NCBI GenBank assembly: GCA_022496185.1
Contig: WTXG01000402.1
Span: 1-25,536 of the forward strand
DNA: 25,536 nucleotides
Direction: 5' to 3'
DNA from: Multifurca ochricompacta
Taxonomy: Eukaryota > Basidiomycota > Agaricomycetes > Russulales > Russulaceae
Shown here: piece after piece, positions 10,201 through 20,884 of the stretch
Layout of the letters: every line of letters begins with the position of its first letter
How positions within the stretch are numbered: the first letter of the stretch is position 1
Notes under the pieces: model-generated
Databases searched by the model: none
What the model was told of the DNA's origin: nothing
The model's input: the letters and a program-made list of their open reading frames with translations, nothing else
Position numbers and translations under genes: made by a program

Positions 10201-13015
10201 CCGAGCCAGCCGTAGATGTCTTCCGGTCTGATAACATCGGCACCAAGGTCACCGTCGAACTACTTGCGTTCTCGGGCAATCCGACCATCTGAGGCGTACA
10301 GACAACCGGTGGCACGACGGACGCTGGGAGAAGCGACGGTAAGCGAATGTGTGCGATAAGATTCGACGTCATGTTAATACGCTCGAGCGAGCCGCAGTTC
10401 CAGAGAGCCGCGGGGAACTCGGTCAGGTTGTTATTGTGCACATCGAGCCGCTCAAGCCTCTGTAACCGGCCAATGCTCGACGGGAGGGCGCCGAGGAGAT
10501 TATCGGAGCATGAAAATGACTGCAGTAGGCTGAGCTCGCCAAGCGACTCAGGAATCGCGCGAAACTTGTTGCGATCCAAAATCAGCTCCTCGAGGCTCGT
10601 CAACTGCCCGAGTGCAAGGTCATCGAGCGATGATAATTTGGCACTGGAAACGTTGAGGTAAGTCAAGGCGACAGGGGTCCGGCCCACGGGCCCAGGGGCA
10701 AGGGAAATCTGCGTAATGTCGTTATGTGAGATGTGAATTTTCTTGAGGAGAGGTCCCGATGACAAGTCCAATGCCTGCACATCATTGTGGCCGACCAAAA
10801 GTTCCTCGAGGCTCGGCAGGAGACTAACAGCGCCAAGCTCTGTGATGTTGTTCCGCCTGCAGTCAAGGATGGCCAAGCTTGAAAGATGTCTAAAGCTATC
10901 TGGAATGCGAGTCACCCGATTGCCCACGATGACTAGGACCTTCAGCCGCTGCAAAGAATGCAAATCTTCAGGAAGCTGCGATATCATGTTGAAGGAAACG
11001 TCCAGCTCCTCCAGACTCGATATTTTACAAACCTCTTCCGGAACGTCCTGGAACTTGTTATTCGATATGTTCAAAAGGCGCAACATGTGCAGCCGAGGGA
11101 AGTACCATGGCAGCTTTTCCATCCTGTTGTTTTGCACTCTGAGCTCTTGGAGGTCTGGGAGACGATAAAGGGCAATGTCATTAATGTCGCCAATACGGTT
11201 GCTAGAAAGATCGAGTCCCATGAGAGTGGTAAAGTTCTGCACACTTTGGGGCACCTTCTTGATAGACATGTTGGACAAGCGAAGTTCCTGCAGAGACGTA
11301 CATAGCTGAACAAAGTCACCAGGGATATCGAGCATTGGATTACGCGATAGGGTGAGTGACTTGATATCCTCTGCGTGAGCGTACAGAACGACGGGCACTG
11401 TCCGCAAACTTTTGTTCGTGAGATCGACATTTTTGTAGTCCGTAAAGATCATGTCTTCCTCCTGACCGCTTGATTATCAGCTCGCGGGAATCAAAGATAA
11501 CTGATGATGAGCTACTAACCGCGGGTCCCAAGACTGTGCTTTTATACACGAATTTCATTAAGAAGCTGAGATCCCCTTCACCAAGGGTATCTAACCCATC
11601 AGCCACATCGTAGCCGGCCTGCTCTAGACGCCTTCGTACGATATCTGCTGGACGTTCGGTCTGGGCGAGCATACGCTCTGTAGATGCGTGTCAACAAGCT
11701 CTGACACAGAACGAAACGGCCCAACTTACCTCTCCCGCGCTCCTTAAGGTACAGCCTGTGGTCTTCGCGTTCCCCTGGACTAAGTAGCGTCGCATTGAGC
11801 GCGCCGGAAAGTTGTCCGACGGTCGTGGCCAAGCCGCAAGTCAGAATGTGGTACTCGTTATTTGCGCGGTATACCCGAATCTTGTAATTGCGCGTCTCTA
11901 TGCCCTGACTCTGTAGTGTACGAGTCATCGTCGCCCTCCTACGCGCCTTGCGCTTGCTTGCCGAAGCCTTCTCGTCTTCTGAGCTGGACACGTCCGGTTC
12001 AGGCTGGTCGCCTGAGACCCAGCTGGGTGGTGCCTTCCAGGCGGCCTTACCGTCCTGCACACCTGATGGGGGCGAAACGAGCTGGGGTGGCAACACAGCT
12101 GGCGCAATGGCATGCGGAGACATCCTACGGTGGTCGATCGCGGCTTCACGGCCGCGTATGATTGGAGAGGATGCTAAAAATGGGTCGCTAAATACGGGGC
12201 CGCCATAATGAGGGGGAGTGGAAGAGGACGAGGAGGGTGTGAGCACTCGGCCGCCCGTACGGGAACCGCTCGTGCTTGCCTCGCCGAAACCGGCGCCTGA
12301 GGTAGGTGGGCTATTAGTCAATTTGGGGAGCAGCGAAGGGTCAATTATCCCTTCCATGCGCTCCAAATTCAGATCAAGGTTGAACTCAGGTTGTAAGGTG
12401 GATGGGACGGGGGAACAGTGTTGCCTTTTGACTTCTTCTTCTCGCGACCCCGAACGCCGCGTAATGCGCTCCTGCCTGGTGAGGAGTCCATCTGGAGGAA
12501 GGAGCTGTCACCACTGCCTGAAGAGACAAAGGCAGGGAGTGGTGGATGTAATCTGTTGATAGCGGCTTGGTTTTCTCTTTCCTCGGACTCAAGCCTCACC
12601 TTGCTGCGTGCACGTCTAATGGCATTGAACGGATTCATGAAGGACTTGGGTTTTCTGAGCTCCCTATGGCCGTTGCTAGTTGAGCTACCTGCAATGCTTA
12701 TGTGGTCTTCTGCACTATTGGACTCAGTAGACCGGGTTGACCGACCACTTTGGTGGCGCGGGGGCGAAAAGGATGGCATCTTAGCACCAAGGCCAAATGA
12801 TTTTGGGCCTTTCGAAGGCTACGTTTGAGGGAAAAAAAAAAGGGCAAGAAGGGGTTAGGCGCGGCAAGGGAAATGAAGCCGTAAAGGGGGGAAGAGACGC
12901 GTACAGGTTCGTCCGTCCAGACTAAGTTACTAGTAGATTGTGGTGGAGGAGATTGGGCGAATGGTGATGATAGAGACTGGGGATTTCGAGGGTAACCATG
13001 AGTACCTAAAGCCAT
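7274..13015 (-). CDS. CYR1: Adenylate cyclase (CYR1/CAC1/UAC1 type)
   Basis: This protein makes cAMP from ATP and feeds protein kinase A; in fungi the enzyme is membrane-associated and regulated by Ras, G-alpha and the CAP protein. Six exons (minus strand) join in phase: 13015-12905, 12818-12600, 12504-11730, 11677-11520, 11461-9804, 9737-7274, giving 1794 aa. Order: Ser/Pro-rich N-terminus; Ras-associating-like domain about 315-420; about 23 leucine-rich repeats about 425-1000, ending in the YNISNWEFDWNW type boundary; PP2C-like domain about 1020-1355; class III cyclase domain about 1394-1600; conserved C-terminal tail. The cyclase core is intact: metal Asp D1404 and D1447, adenine-selective K1443 and D1523, N1530 and R1534. 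The PP2C-like part lacks its metal ligands. The start at 13015 was chosen because an 86-bp intron (12819-12904, with CTAAC branch) joins in frame to the ATG otherwise found at 12779. It is convergent with the kinase gene and divergent from the NIPA gene. Confidence 0.95.
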
Positions 13016-13110
13016 GACAAGATAGGACAGAGGGAGAAGGGGGGTACAGAGGGAAAAAGGAAAGCGAAAACAAAGATCAGAGAACGGATTGGATTATTAT
13101 TTATCAAGAG

Positions 13111-13131
13111 TCAAGTCAAGTCAAGTCAAGT
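13111..13131. repeat. (TCAAG)4 pentanucleotide array
   Basis: Four perfect tandem copies of TCAAG lie in the shared cyclase/NIPA promoter, about 95 bp upstream of the cyclase start codon. It is probably a microsatellite whose copy number may vary between strains. Confidence 0.85.
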
Positions 13132-13352
13132 TGTTTTGAAGGCACCGGCGCCCCCGGGCCCGGATATTCTCTAAATTATTATTTACACACTACAACAACT
13201 TTTAAATCTTTCTCTTTTACTCTTTTACTATACTATAGTTATAAAAAGATGTATGTGCATGAATTATCTTGAACGTTTGGCTTGGAACGCTTGAAACCAT
13301 GAAGCCATGATGAGCCATGACGACGGACTACCGATCCCCTCCGAAAAATTAC

Positions 13353-13360
13353 TATATAAA
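13353..13360 (+). promoter_or_regulatory. TATA box upstream of NIPA-type transporter
   Basis: TATATAAA lies about 200 bp before the transporter ATG. The position fits a fungal core promoter with a leader of moderate length. No transcription data are available. Confidence 0.4.
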
Positions 13361-13559
13361 GTAATAGAAATGGCCGAGACCTCCGAGTTGGCCGAAAGGG
13401 GGTCTCGCCAATCCTCGCCTCGACCACCGGACCACCGACCTCGACCGACACCCCCTCTAACACAGCAAATTGAAGAACGCTTAGACCTGCCAAGGCCAAA
13501 GCCAACGACGGGTGGTGTCTTCACCTTTTTTCACCCCTGCAAATCCTCCCCCAGTTGCC

Positions 13560-16246
13560 ATGTCCTCTTCGACCCCTTCCCCTTCTTCTTCTGCCAAATC
13601 TTCCTTTCAGGCTCCTAGCAGTCTAAAGGTTTTCCACTTATCCTCCATAATGGGTCCCCTCTTACTTAACCATCCATCCAGGTTGTTGGCATCGTCCTCG
13701 CCATTGCTAGTGGTGTTCTCATCGGATCTAGCTTCGTCTTCAAGAAGAAAGGTTTGTTACGCTCGCAGGCCGGGCAGACAGCGGGTGAAGGCGTCGCTTA
13801 CTTGAAATCGGTGCGTCACCTGCTCCATCATCTTCCGATGCCCATCCGAACTATGCCCTTGATAGGTATTATGGTGGACTGGCATGATTAGTTCGTCCTT
13901 TCCTCTCTTTCTTCCTTCGGATTCCAGGCTGGCCTGACCATATTAGTGATGATATTGGGAGAGCTATGTAACTTTGCCGGTGTGTGACCTGCCACCCAAT
14001 TTTGGATATCTTTAATTGATTATCTTCCCTAAAGCTTACGCTTTTGTCGAAGCACTCGTCGTCGTGCGTCTCTTTCTTATTATTTCCTTCCCGCGCTTGA
14101 CCCGTCTCCCCAGACCCCCCTTGGAGCGCTTTCCGTTGTAATATCAGCCATATTGTCTTCAATATTTCTCAACGAGAAGCTTACGTTCTTTGGATGGCTT
14201 GGGTGTGCATTATGTATTGTCCGTTTGGTTTCATATTCTCGACATCCATTCGCTAAACAGCCAATTTAGATTGGATCCACCATCATCGCTCTAAATGGTC
14301 TGTCAACCAATCCCCGCTTCAGAGTTCTAATTCACTGAATAGTTATCAAAGGACCCCGGGAAGCCTCCGTTGGACAGATAGTCGAATTTCAGCATTTATT
14401 CCTGTCTCCTCTCTTTGTCGTATTCGCATCCCTTCTTATTGCGGGTTCATTGAGCATCATCTTTTATTTTGGGCCCAAGTCATTCTTTGCTCATGTCTCC
14501 TCCCGTTTCGTCATACTGATACACCCCCCAAGATACGGAAGCAAGAATATGATATGGTACATCCTTGTTTGCAGCTTGATCGGTGGGCTCAGCGTCAGTG
14601 TAACCACTGGGCTGGGAGCTGCTATTGTTACGACCGTAATGGGCGATAATCAGGTTGGTTTCTCCAAACCTTAAACTCCAGCTCCCATCCATCAACGCGT
14701 TATTCCTAGTTTAAACACTGGTTTATTTATTTTCTCTTGATATTTATCGCCGTGACATTGGGTGAGTTCGACTTCCCGTCCAAAAACTGAACTGAACTAG
14801 ACTGAACTGAAATCTTTGTGTAGTGACTGAGGTCTTTTACCTTAACAAAGCTCTCGCTCTCTTCAACACTGGTAAGTACACATCCGAACTTCTAAAATAG
14901 AAGTAAAAAGTAACCAAGTTTCCTTTTCTAGCTATGGGTAAGCTTTCCGTCTACCCCAAATTCACAATGGGTGCTCATCCACAACATCAGTCACCCCTAC
15001 TTACTATGTAATCTGTACGTCCCTTCCGTCTTCCGTCTTCCGTCCCTCCTTTTCTTACCGCCAGGCAGTCTCGTTTTGCTCTATGGTCACCACGGTGGTA
15101 CGTTTGAGTGCCAATGCCAAGAACCACAAGCGTAATTATGTCATTTAGGTCCTCTTCAAAGGACTCAAAGCCTCCGCCAGTCAAATTATCACCATCGTCA
15201 TGGCATTTCTCGTTATTTGCGTGGGAATCACCATCCTTCAGATGTCCAAAGTTGATCCGACAGAGTTCAAGAAGCTTGATCGTCGTTCCACGATCCTCCT
15301 TCAGGCCGCCCGGAAACAGACGGAAGCCATGGAAGAAAAATCCGTCTCGGGTGTTGAGGACCCTGGAATTGACACTCTGCGAGGGTCTTTCGGTACCGTT
15401 GGTAGCATTATTCGCGCCCGTAGTGCCCGCCGCATCAGCCAATCCAGCCGTGGTTCCGTTCGTTCAAGTCGGTTCGGAGGTTCCAGTACACATATTGACC
15501 TCGAGCGCGGTGATTCGAAACGACCATCTGACGCTTCAACTGTAAACCTCAGCGATTATAGCGCGATGCAAAGACACCAACTTTTTGATCCTCCCGTCCC
15601 CCGCTTAGACGTCGCAGAGTCAGATTCAATATCTTTGTCTAGCCAGTCAGCACGCAAGCCGACGATCAAGTTTGGCCAGGAAGAGGTCGTCCACTCTTAC
15701 CACCGTGGTACTACTGGCAAGGACGATTTGGCCACACACGAACGTCGCCTCGCCCTTCATGGCCCTAGCCCGCTTGCATCGCCCCATTCAACTGAACGGC
15801 CGAGTCTCTCCCTTCCAGAAAACTTTAGAGGGGACCCGCTGCGTCCGCAGCAGTCCTCAGCGACTCCTACCTCCGGACTCCCCTTGTCGTTGTCGTATGA
15901 CCCTGACACTCATGGCCTACGCTCGGCACCACCGCGTGTAGGTATGTCAGGAGAAGTTTACCGTGACCCGTTTGAGGGCTCCCCGGCTACGACGACACTG
16001 CCATCGTTCCCCTCTGTGATGCCCTTCGATGACAACCCTGAGCCACGGCGCTCACACCACTCCCGACAGTCGAGTTCGCGAGATTACCCCAAGGGCCGCC
16101 ATCGAGTGGATGACGCAGAGGAAAGGATGTCCCTCTGGGACCCGCAGCAAGACACCAATAGCGAGGAAACGGACGTTACTGCGTCACCTGAGTCTCCGCG
16201 GGGAACGATCCGTTTGGTCAGTTCGTCGCGGCCGGGCCATTTCTAA
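13560..16246 (+). CDS. NIPA-type magnesium transporter (DUF803 / Mg_trans_NIPA)
   Basis: This is a multi-pass membrane protein of the NIPA family, which carries Mg2+ across plasma or endosomal membranes in animals; the fungal substrate is inferred. Fifteen exons join in phase: 13560-13628, 13682-13810, 13866-13890, 13947-13979, 14035-14063, 14114-14218, 14270-14297, 14343-14478, 14533-14653, 14710-14761, 14824-14871, 14932-14937, 14991-15007, 15065-15097, 15149-16246, giving 642 aa. The first 315 residues hold about nine hydrophobic segments with family signatures: [90 protein letters not shown] and [17 protein letters not shown]. The last 325 residues are a hydrophilic, Ser/Pro/Arg-rich tail, presumably cytosolic. 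Exon 12 is only 6 nt and supplies the A-M-V of the conserved NTAMVTPTYY motif. The start ATG sits just before a short Ser-rich leader. Confidence 0.92.
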
Positions 16247-17291
16247 GCAGGCGACCCTATCCAGACTCTGGTTAGCTGGGAAGCCGTTAGAGTGTGCGGA
16301 GTGTTTCGTGTCGTTATCATCATCTCCACCACCTCAATTTCAGCTGCGATATCCCGTTCCCTCTTTTGACTCTCTGGACTGTGTTTTTTCACCCTTCGGT
16401 AGTAAACGATCTAGCAACGTTTTTTTTTTATTTGTAATTCCCCCCTTTGGACATACGGAAATACGTGTTTCTTCTCAGCGCCCTTGTAAGATGTAGAGAT
16501 AGAATCAGCAACGTTAACTTGACCGTCCTCTCAAACCCTCTCTTCGTCTCTCTTCCTACAAAGATGCGCGCTCATGCACTTTTTGGTGACATCCCCATCT
16601 TTTTTGATGAATTCGATGCCCGCACGATAAGCAATCATGTGTCCACCTAGCTTTTGCTGCTACCCTTACACGAGCCATCGATAAAACTCTCGGAGCTAAA
16701 AGGAATAGGGTATGACAGCATGCTAGTGGTACAACGGGGTAACGGGGTATTGACCCATCAGCAAATACCCAGGGGAAAACGAAATAAAGAACCAAAGACC
16801 AGGGCAAATACAAGGATGATGGGAGAGGGGAATTCTTCTTTTAGTTTATTTTTTTTCTCAAGCCGTAAAACACCCAAGGGTATAATCGGTAGATTGCGAG
16901 AGACTTTCCAACAACAACTTGCTGAAAACGGAAAAATCTCCGCACCTCGGGTGAGAACGAACCCCTGACCCCCCCCCCCCCCCACCGCTCAAATGAGAAC
17001 CGAAAAGGAAAGATGCGGAAAACGGAACGCAGAACCGGAAAAAAAATAAAATAAAAAAAAACAAGGACACGTACAGTACAACTGACAGCAGCACAGCAAG
17101 GAAGGGAGGAGAGAGAGAGAGAGAGCGACGCAAAGCGAAAATGTTCAGAGATATGGGATATGACAAAAACAAAACAACCCAGATAGCACAGTGGTTTGCG
17201 GGCCCCCAGCTCGTGCTTCGGTGATTTCATGGACATCACTTTTTTTTTCTTTTAAAAAAAAAAAAGAGAGAGAAAGAAAACAACCCCAGTT
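16247..17291. other. Gap between convergent genes, homopolymer-rich
   Basis: This stretch holds the 3' flanks of the transporter (+) and of the zinc-cluster factor (-). Many homopolymer runs are present, including a 15-base C run at 16969-16983, T and A runs near 16840-16860 and 17040-17060, and a GA repeat at about 17109-17125. No coding, RNA or mobile element is recognisable. Confidence 0.45.
16969..16983. repeat. Homopolymer run of 15 C
   Basis: Fifteen consecutive C residues lie in the non-coding gap. Such runs are unstable and error-prone in sequencing, so the exact length is uncertain. Confidence 0.85.
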
Positions 17292-19867
17292 TCATGCCCC
17301 AACCTGCGACAGCCTAAATGGCGCTCGGGTTTGGGTTTTGCTTGGGATAGTAGTTGTACTAACAGTAGCAGTAGCAATACCGGTAGCGGTACAACCAACG
17401 TTGCATGACCCTGGCACGCCTTCAGACAGGGCAGGGTCCTGAGGCTTGCGCTGACCACGACGCGAGGTAAGCGGGTATTGACAACGGAGATGGCGTTTCG
17501 CGCATTGACTATTTTTTTTTTTTTCATCGTCATTCGGGGGATTTTTTTTTTTTCCATTTCAGATAAAAAAAAAAATCGAGAGGACGCGTGGAAGGGCAAA
17601 GGAGTGGGAGCGGGTAGGGTTGAGTGAGTGAGTGAGAAAAGGGGGAAGGGGGAAAGGGTGGTGAGATGGTATGAGGGCGTAGATGATTGGCAAGCGAGCG
17701 GACGGGGTCGGTTTGGATATATGAAGCAAACTACGTCAGCGGGGGTAAAAGAGAGAGAAAGGAAAAGGAAAAGGAAGAGAGGAGAGATCAAATAACGATA
17801 AGGAATGTGATCCGTCATGCCCTAGGGGCACGACGCCGGTCCCATGGGAGGATGCGGCCTGAGCATAAAAAGCTGGGGCGTCTCTCTCTCCCATTTGAGA
17901 CTTTAATTTTCAAGGCAAGCAGGTCGGGGACCGAATGGCCCACTTTTAAGCAGCCTTTAAGGCCATCATAAAACATCCACATCCACCACACACCCACAAC
18001 AAACAACCCACATCGTCTCCTTCTCCCCCTCCCCCCAGGGTTTTTTTCTTTTCCCTGGCATGTTACTCGAGCTTTCTCTTTTTTTTTACTCACCTGCACG
18101 TCCTGTCCTCGCCACCCTCGCTCTTGGGATGACATGCAATCTTGCGACCTCTACAGAAGAAGCAGGCCAGGAATGGATCCTTCTTTGGCTGCTTTTTCCC
18201 ACGCCGCCCGCGGCGCGATGGTGAACCGTCGTCGTTGTCGTGCTCGTCGTACTCACCGCCGCGACCGTGCCCCTTTGGCTCAGTCTCAGGGTATGTAATG
18301 AATGTCAAGGTCTGTAGAATCGGGCTCGGGGGCTGCGGCGTCAGCGTCGACGATGAAGATGGGGACAACCCCCCAACACCGAAGATGCCCAAATCCCTAG
18401 ACTCGAACTCAGTCTTGACAACATCCTCGGGGTATGGTAGGTGGTCCATCGGAGACTGTCCACGCGGCGGAAGACTTGGTGGCTCGGCTGTTTGTTGTCT
18501 CAACTTGGACACGGGTGCAGCTGCCGTCGTGGCTGTAGAAAAAGGTACGCCCGACACTGATACCGGCACCGGTACCGGTGCTGCCGCAGCTGCTTCTGCT
18601 GCTGCTGTTGTTGTTGTTGTTACTATATACTGACCTTGATCTTCAGGGGTCGACGCAGCCAAGTATGGCTGGTGTTCCTCTTTTACGAGCACCGGCGCAT
18701 AGTGGCGTTGAAGAACCGAATTAGGGGCAAACGGGTTCCCATACAGTTCAATTTGATTATAATCGCCATCTGTCGCTTGGAAGGTGGCAGCAGTTCCCTG
18801 GTACAAGGTCCTGAGAATCCGTACCATCGCCCACAGGAGGTTAGTGGGTACTCACCTCGTACATTACGGCTCGCGCCATTGCGTCCTGCGGCACGGGGTC
18901 ATGCCCACTTTCACCCTGGTTTGGGGCAATGGTCGGGTGCGGGGCGGGCCGGGGATAGCTGTTGCAAAGCTTGGCACTGTCAAAGTGGTGGTTGGTTCCT
19001 CATAGAGAAAGCCGGCAGTGCCGTAAGGTGCCGCATAAATAGTAGAGAGACCAGACGGAAAAGGTTCGACACCAGCTGCATGGCGAGGTTCAGTGGAAGG
19101 TAGATCTTGGTTGCCATAACACGAAGGGGGATAATACATAGCATCCACTGGAAGCGCCGTCGACACAAGACAGGGAGTATGTACCTGTGCCGTCGGCCAA
19201 TACGACATCGAGGCGTCAGAAGGAGTAAAAGGCACCCTCTCAGACACATCGTTCTGGAGATCACATAACCCTGGGGGGGTTTCTGAATTGCAGGTACTGT
19301 CATATGGAGGGGATCAAAGGGATATTGGTTTTTTTTTAGATCGCGTATCAGGAGTACAGGTACTAGGACAGACCTGATAGTTTACCCGCTGCTGCTCATC
19401 CGAGTCATTCACGTGATGAAGTGTAGTGGTATATGAGCCTCCAGCATTGGCGGCGGCAGTATAATCAATGATGACATGTTCAGGGTAGCAATCCCAAGTG
19501 GGTTTGGGTATGTTGTGGTTGTGGAAGCAAAGGTTCCATGAGAGTGTTGGATGGGGTTGGAGTACAGAGACGCCAACGAAAGGCGAAAGCAACGGGTCGA
19601 AAGATGGTTTTCGAGGACCGTGTTCTGATTAAATACTATTCGGCTGTGGTCCCTGATCTAAAAGGCTGGGGGGAGGGGGGGGAGGGGTAGACCACCTGGC
19701 GGCGGTAGATTGCGACGAGCGCCGGGCCCACGATTACACTCCAGTTGCGAACCACGCTCAAGCGAATTACGCCCTGTCCGTTCCTGGTCAGTGTAATTAC
19801 AATTTAGACATAGATCGTTTGCGCTAGTCTGACCACGGCTGGAAATAATTGCCCAGAAACAAGCCAT
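17292..19867 (-). CDS. Zn(II)2Cys6 binuclear-cluster transcription factor
   Basis: This is a fungal-type nuclear DNA-binding regulator; its targets are unknown. The zinc cluster is near the C-terminus with spacing C-x2-C-x6-C-x11-C-x2-C-x6-C: CFFCRGRKIAC in one exon, then SQCAKRHLRCQYP in the last. A basic RRGRRGKKQPKK stretch precedes it, and a 72-residue tail follows to the stop at 17292-17294. The secure exons are 18797-18094 and 17508-17292, joined across an exceptionally long 585-bp intron (17509-18093). Exon 18915-18856 (QDAMARAVMYE) joins in phase to 18797. Upstream exons 19867-19696, 19624-19374 and 19253-18978 are my best in-phase model (559 aa in total), but their junctions and the ATG are tentative. 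The protein is Pro/Ser/Thr/Ala-rich, with Ala, Thr and Pro-Val runs near residues 320-350, typical of activation regions. It is not in a biosynthetic cluster. Confidence 0.8.
17509..18093 (-). other. 585-bp intron splitting the zinc cluster
   Basis: The donor GTGAGT follows the codon of the fourth cluster cysteine plus two bases, and the acceptor AATAG precedes the codon of the residues leading to the fifth cysteine. The interior is rich in A and T runs and contains a GTGA-type repeat at about 17621-17637. Nearly all other introns here are 50-170 bp. If unspliced, translation stops one codon after the fourth cysteine (AGG TGA), removing the last two zinc ligands. Confidence 0.75.
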
Positions 19868-20175
19868 CAAAACGGCAAGCGTATGGCGTGTTCATGTAAG
19901 TTCGATGTGAGAAGAAACCCTCTCCTCTCTTCTCCCCCTCATCCTCCTCATTCCCATGACCCTTGTCTCCAGCCCCATTTCTCTGTCCATGGCATGGTGA
20001 TATCAATACTCGTACCTTGCACCCGCACCCGCACCCACCCAACGTGTCAGATGTCAGATGGATGCCAGATATTCTGCTGCTTCGCAATGGACCCAACGCA
20101 CATCTGTCGCCCAACATGAGCTTCCATTGGACACACACATCCCGCGTCTTTCTTTTCAAAGCGTTCGTTTCATTC

Positions 20176-20199
20176 CGTTTCGTTTCGTTTCGTTTCGTT
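20176..20199. repeat. (CGTTT)n pentanucleotide array
   Basis: Nearly five tandem copies of CGTTT lie upstream of the zinc-cluster factor. This is a simple repeat with no evident gene content. Confidence 0.85.
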
Positions 20200-20545
20200 C
20201 AGTACAATTCAGTTTTCGTTTTCTGACGTGTAAGAGAGAACCTGTACATCTAGCACTAGTGCCTGAGATGACCCAGAGCTTGTCCTCTCCTACATATTTC
20301 TTTTTCTTCTTATCCGGGTGGGGTTCGTTGCCTGTGACTGTGAGATTGGGCATAGGTACATCCCCATGGGGAATAACGATGCCCTGCCATTGCCACAAGT
20401 GTTTTGCATTTTTTTTTTTAAATTTATCTGGGTAGTCATAACAAACGGTTAACGTCAATGTGAACTTCCAGTTCACCCGCACAGGGGGGGAAGCCAATTG
20501 ACACCTAACAAATATAGAGATATCATATCACCCGTGCGGAGGCGG

Positions 20546-20572
20546 GGTTCGGTAGGTTCGGTAGGTTCGGTA
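20546..20572. repeat. Three copies of a 9-bp unit (GGTTCGGTA)
   Basis: Three perfect contiguous copies of GGTTCGGTA are followed by a degenerate partial copy. The unit is longer than a typical microsatellite and could hold repeated protein-binding sites, but that is speculation. Confidence 0.85.
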
Positions 20573-20842
20573 AGTTAGGTTTGAGTTTGAAGACCCTCCT
20601 CGATTATATCTTCTCTTCTGTCAGCTGACAACTGAAACTGTGTGCGTACCCACTGTATTAAAAGCTTCCATGCTTCTCGGCTGTCGGGTTATTTCCATGG
20701 ATCCATGGATCATCCACTTCAACATCATTTACTTACTGACCGGTGATGACCAGCTAAAGCTAAGGCCATGGGCATCCCTCCTCCTATAACCTATGCATGC
20801 TAGGGCAGGGCTGAGGCTAAGAGGTGAGGCGAGGATCTTACC

Positions 20843-20884
20843 CAAACAAATACACAAACAAATAAACAAACAAACAAACAAAAA
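20843..20884. repeat. (AAAC)n-like tetranucleotide array
   Basis: An imperfect run of AAAC/AAAT units ends in five perfect AAAC-type repeats. It is simple sequence in the gene-free stretch. Confidence 0.8.

Larger units (their letters stand above)
13016..13559. promoter_or_regulatory. Divergent promoter region between adenylate cyclase and NIPA gene
   Basis: This 544-bp gap lies between two divergent start codons, so it must carry the promoter or leader of both genes. It contains a (TCAAG)n array at 13111-13131, A/T-rich sequence at 13160-13250 and a TATATAAA box at 13353-13360 oriented for the NIPA gene, about 200 bp before its ATG. Open frames here (for example from the ATG at 13370) are out of frame with the transporter and have no family resemblance. 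Confidence 0.55.

Noticed and set aside
13307..13618. Possible upstream start of the NIPA gene (ATG at 13370)
   Set aside because: It is out of frame with the transporter and ends in low-complexity text. The ATG at 13560 gives the in-phase family start.
17252..17818. 188-codon minus-strand open frame
   Set aside because: It runs through homopolymer-rich intron and reads the last zinc-cluster exon in the wrong frame.
18142..18633. 163-codon forward open frame with poly-Ala and poly-Val
   Set aside because: It is antisense to the zinc-cluster factor exon; the runs reflect its trinucleotide-like repeats.
20694..20709. 16-bp palindrome TCCATGGATCCATGGA
   Set aside because: It is short and isolated, with no partner site or gene context to assign a role.
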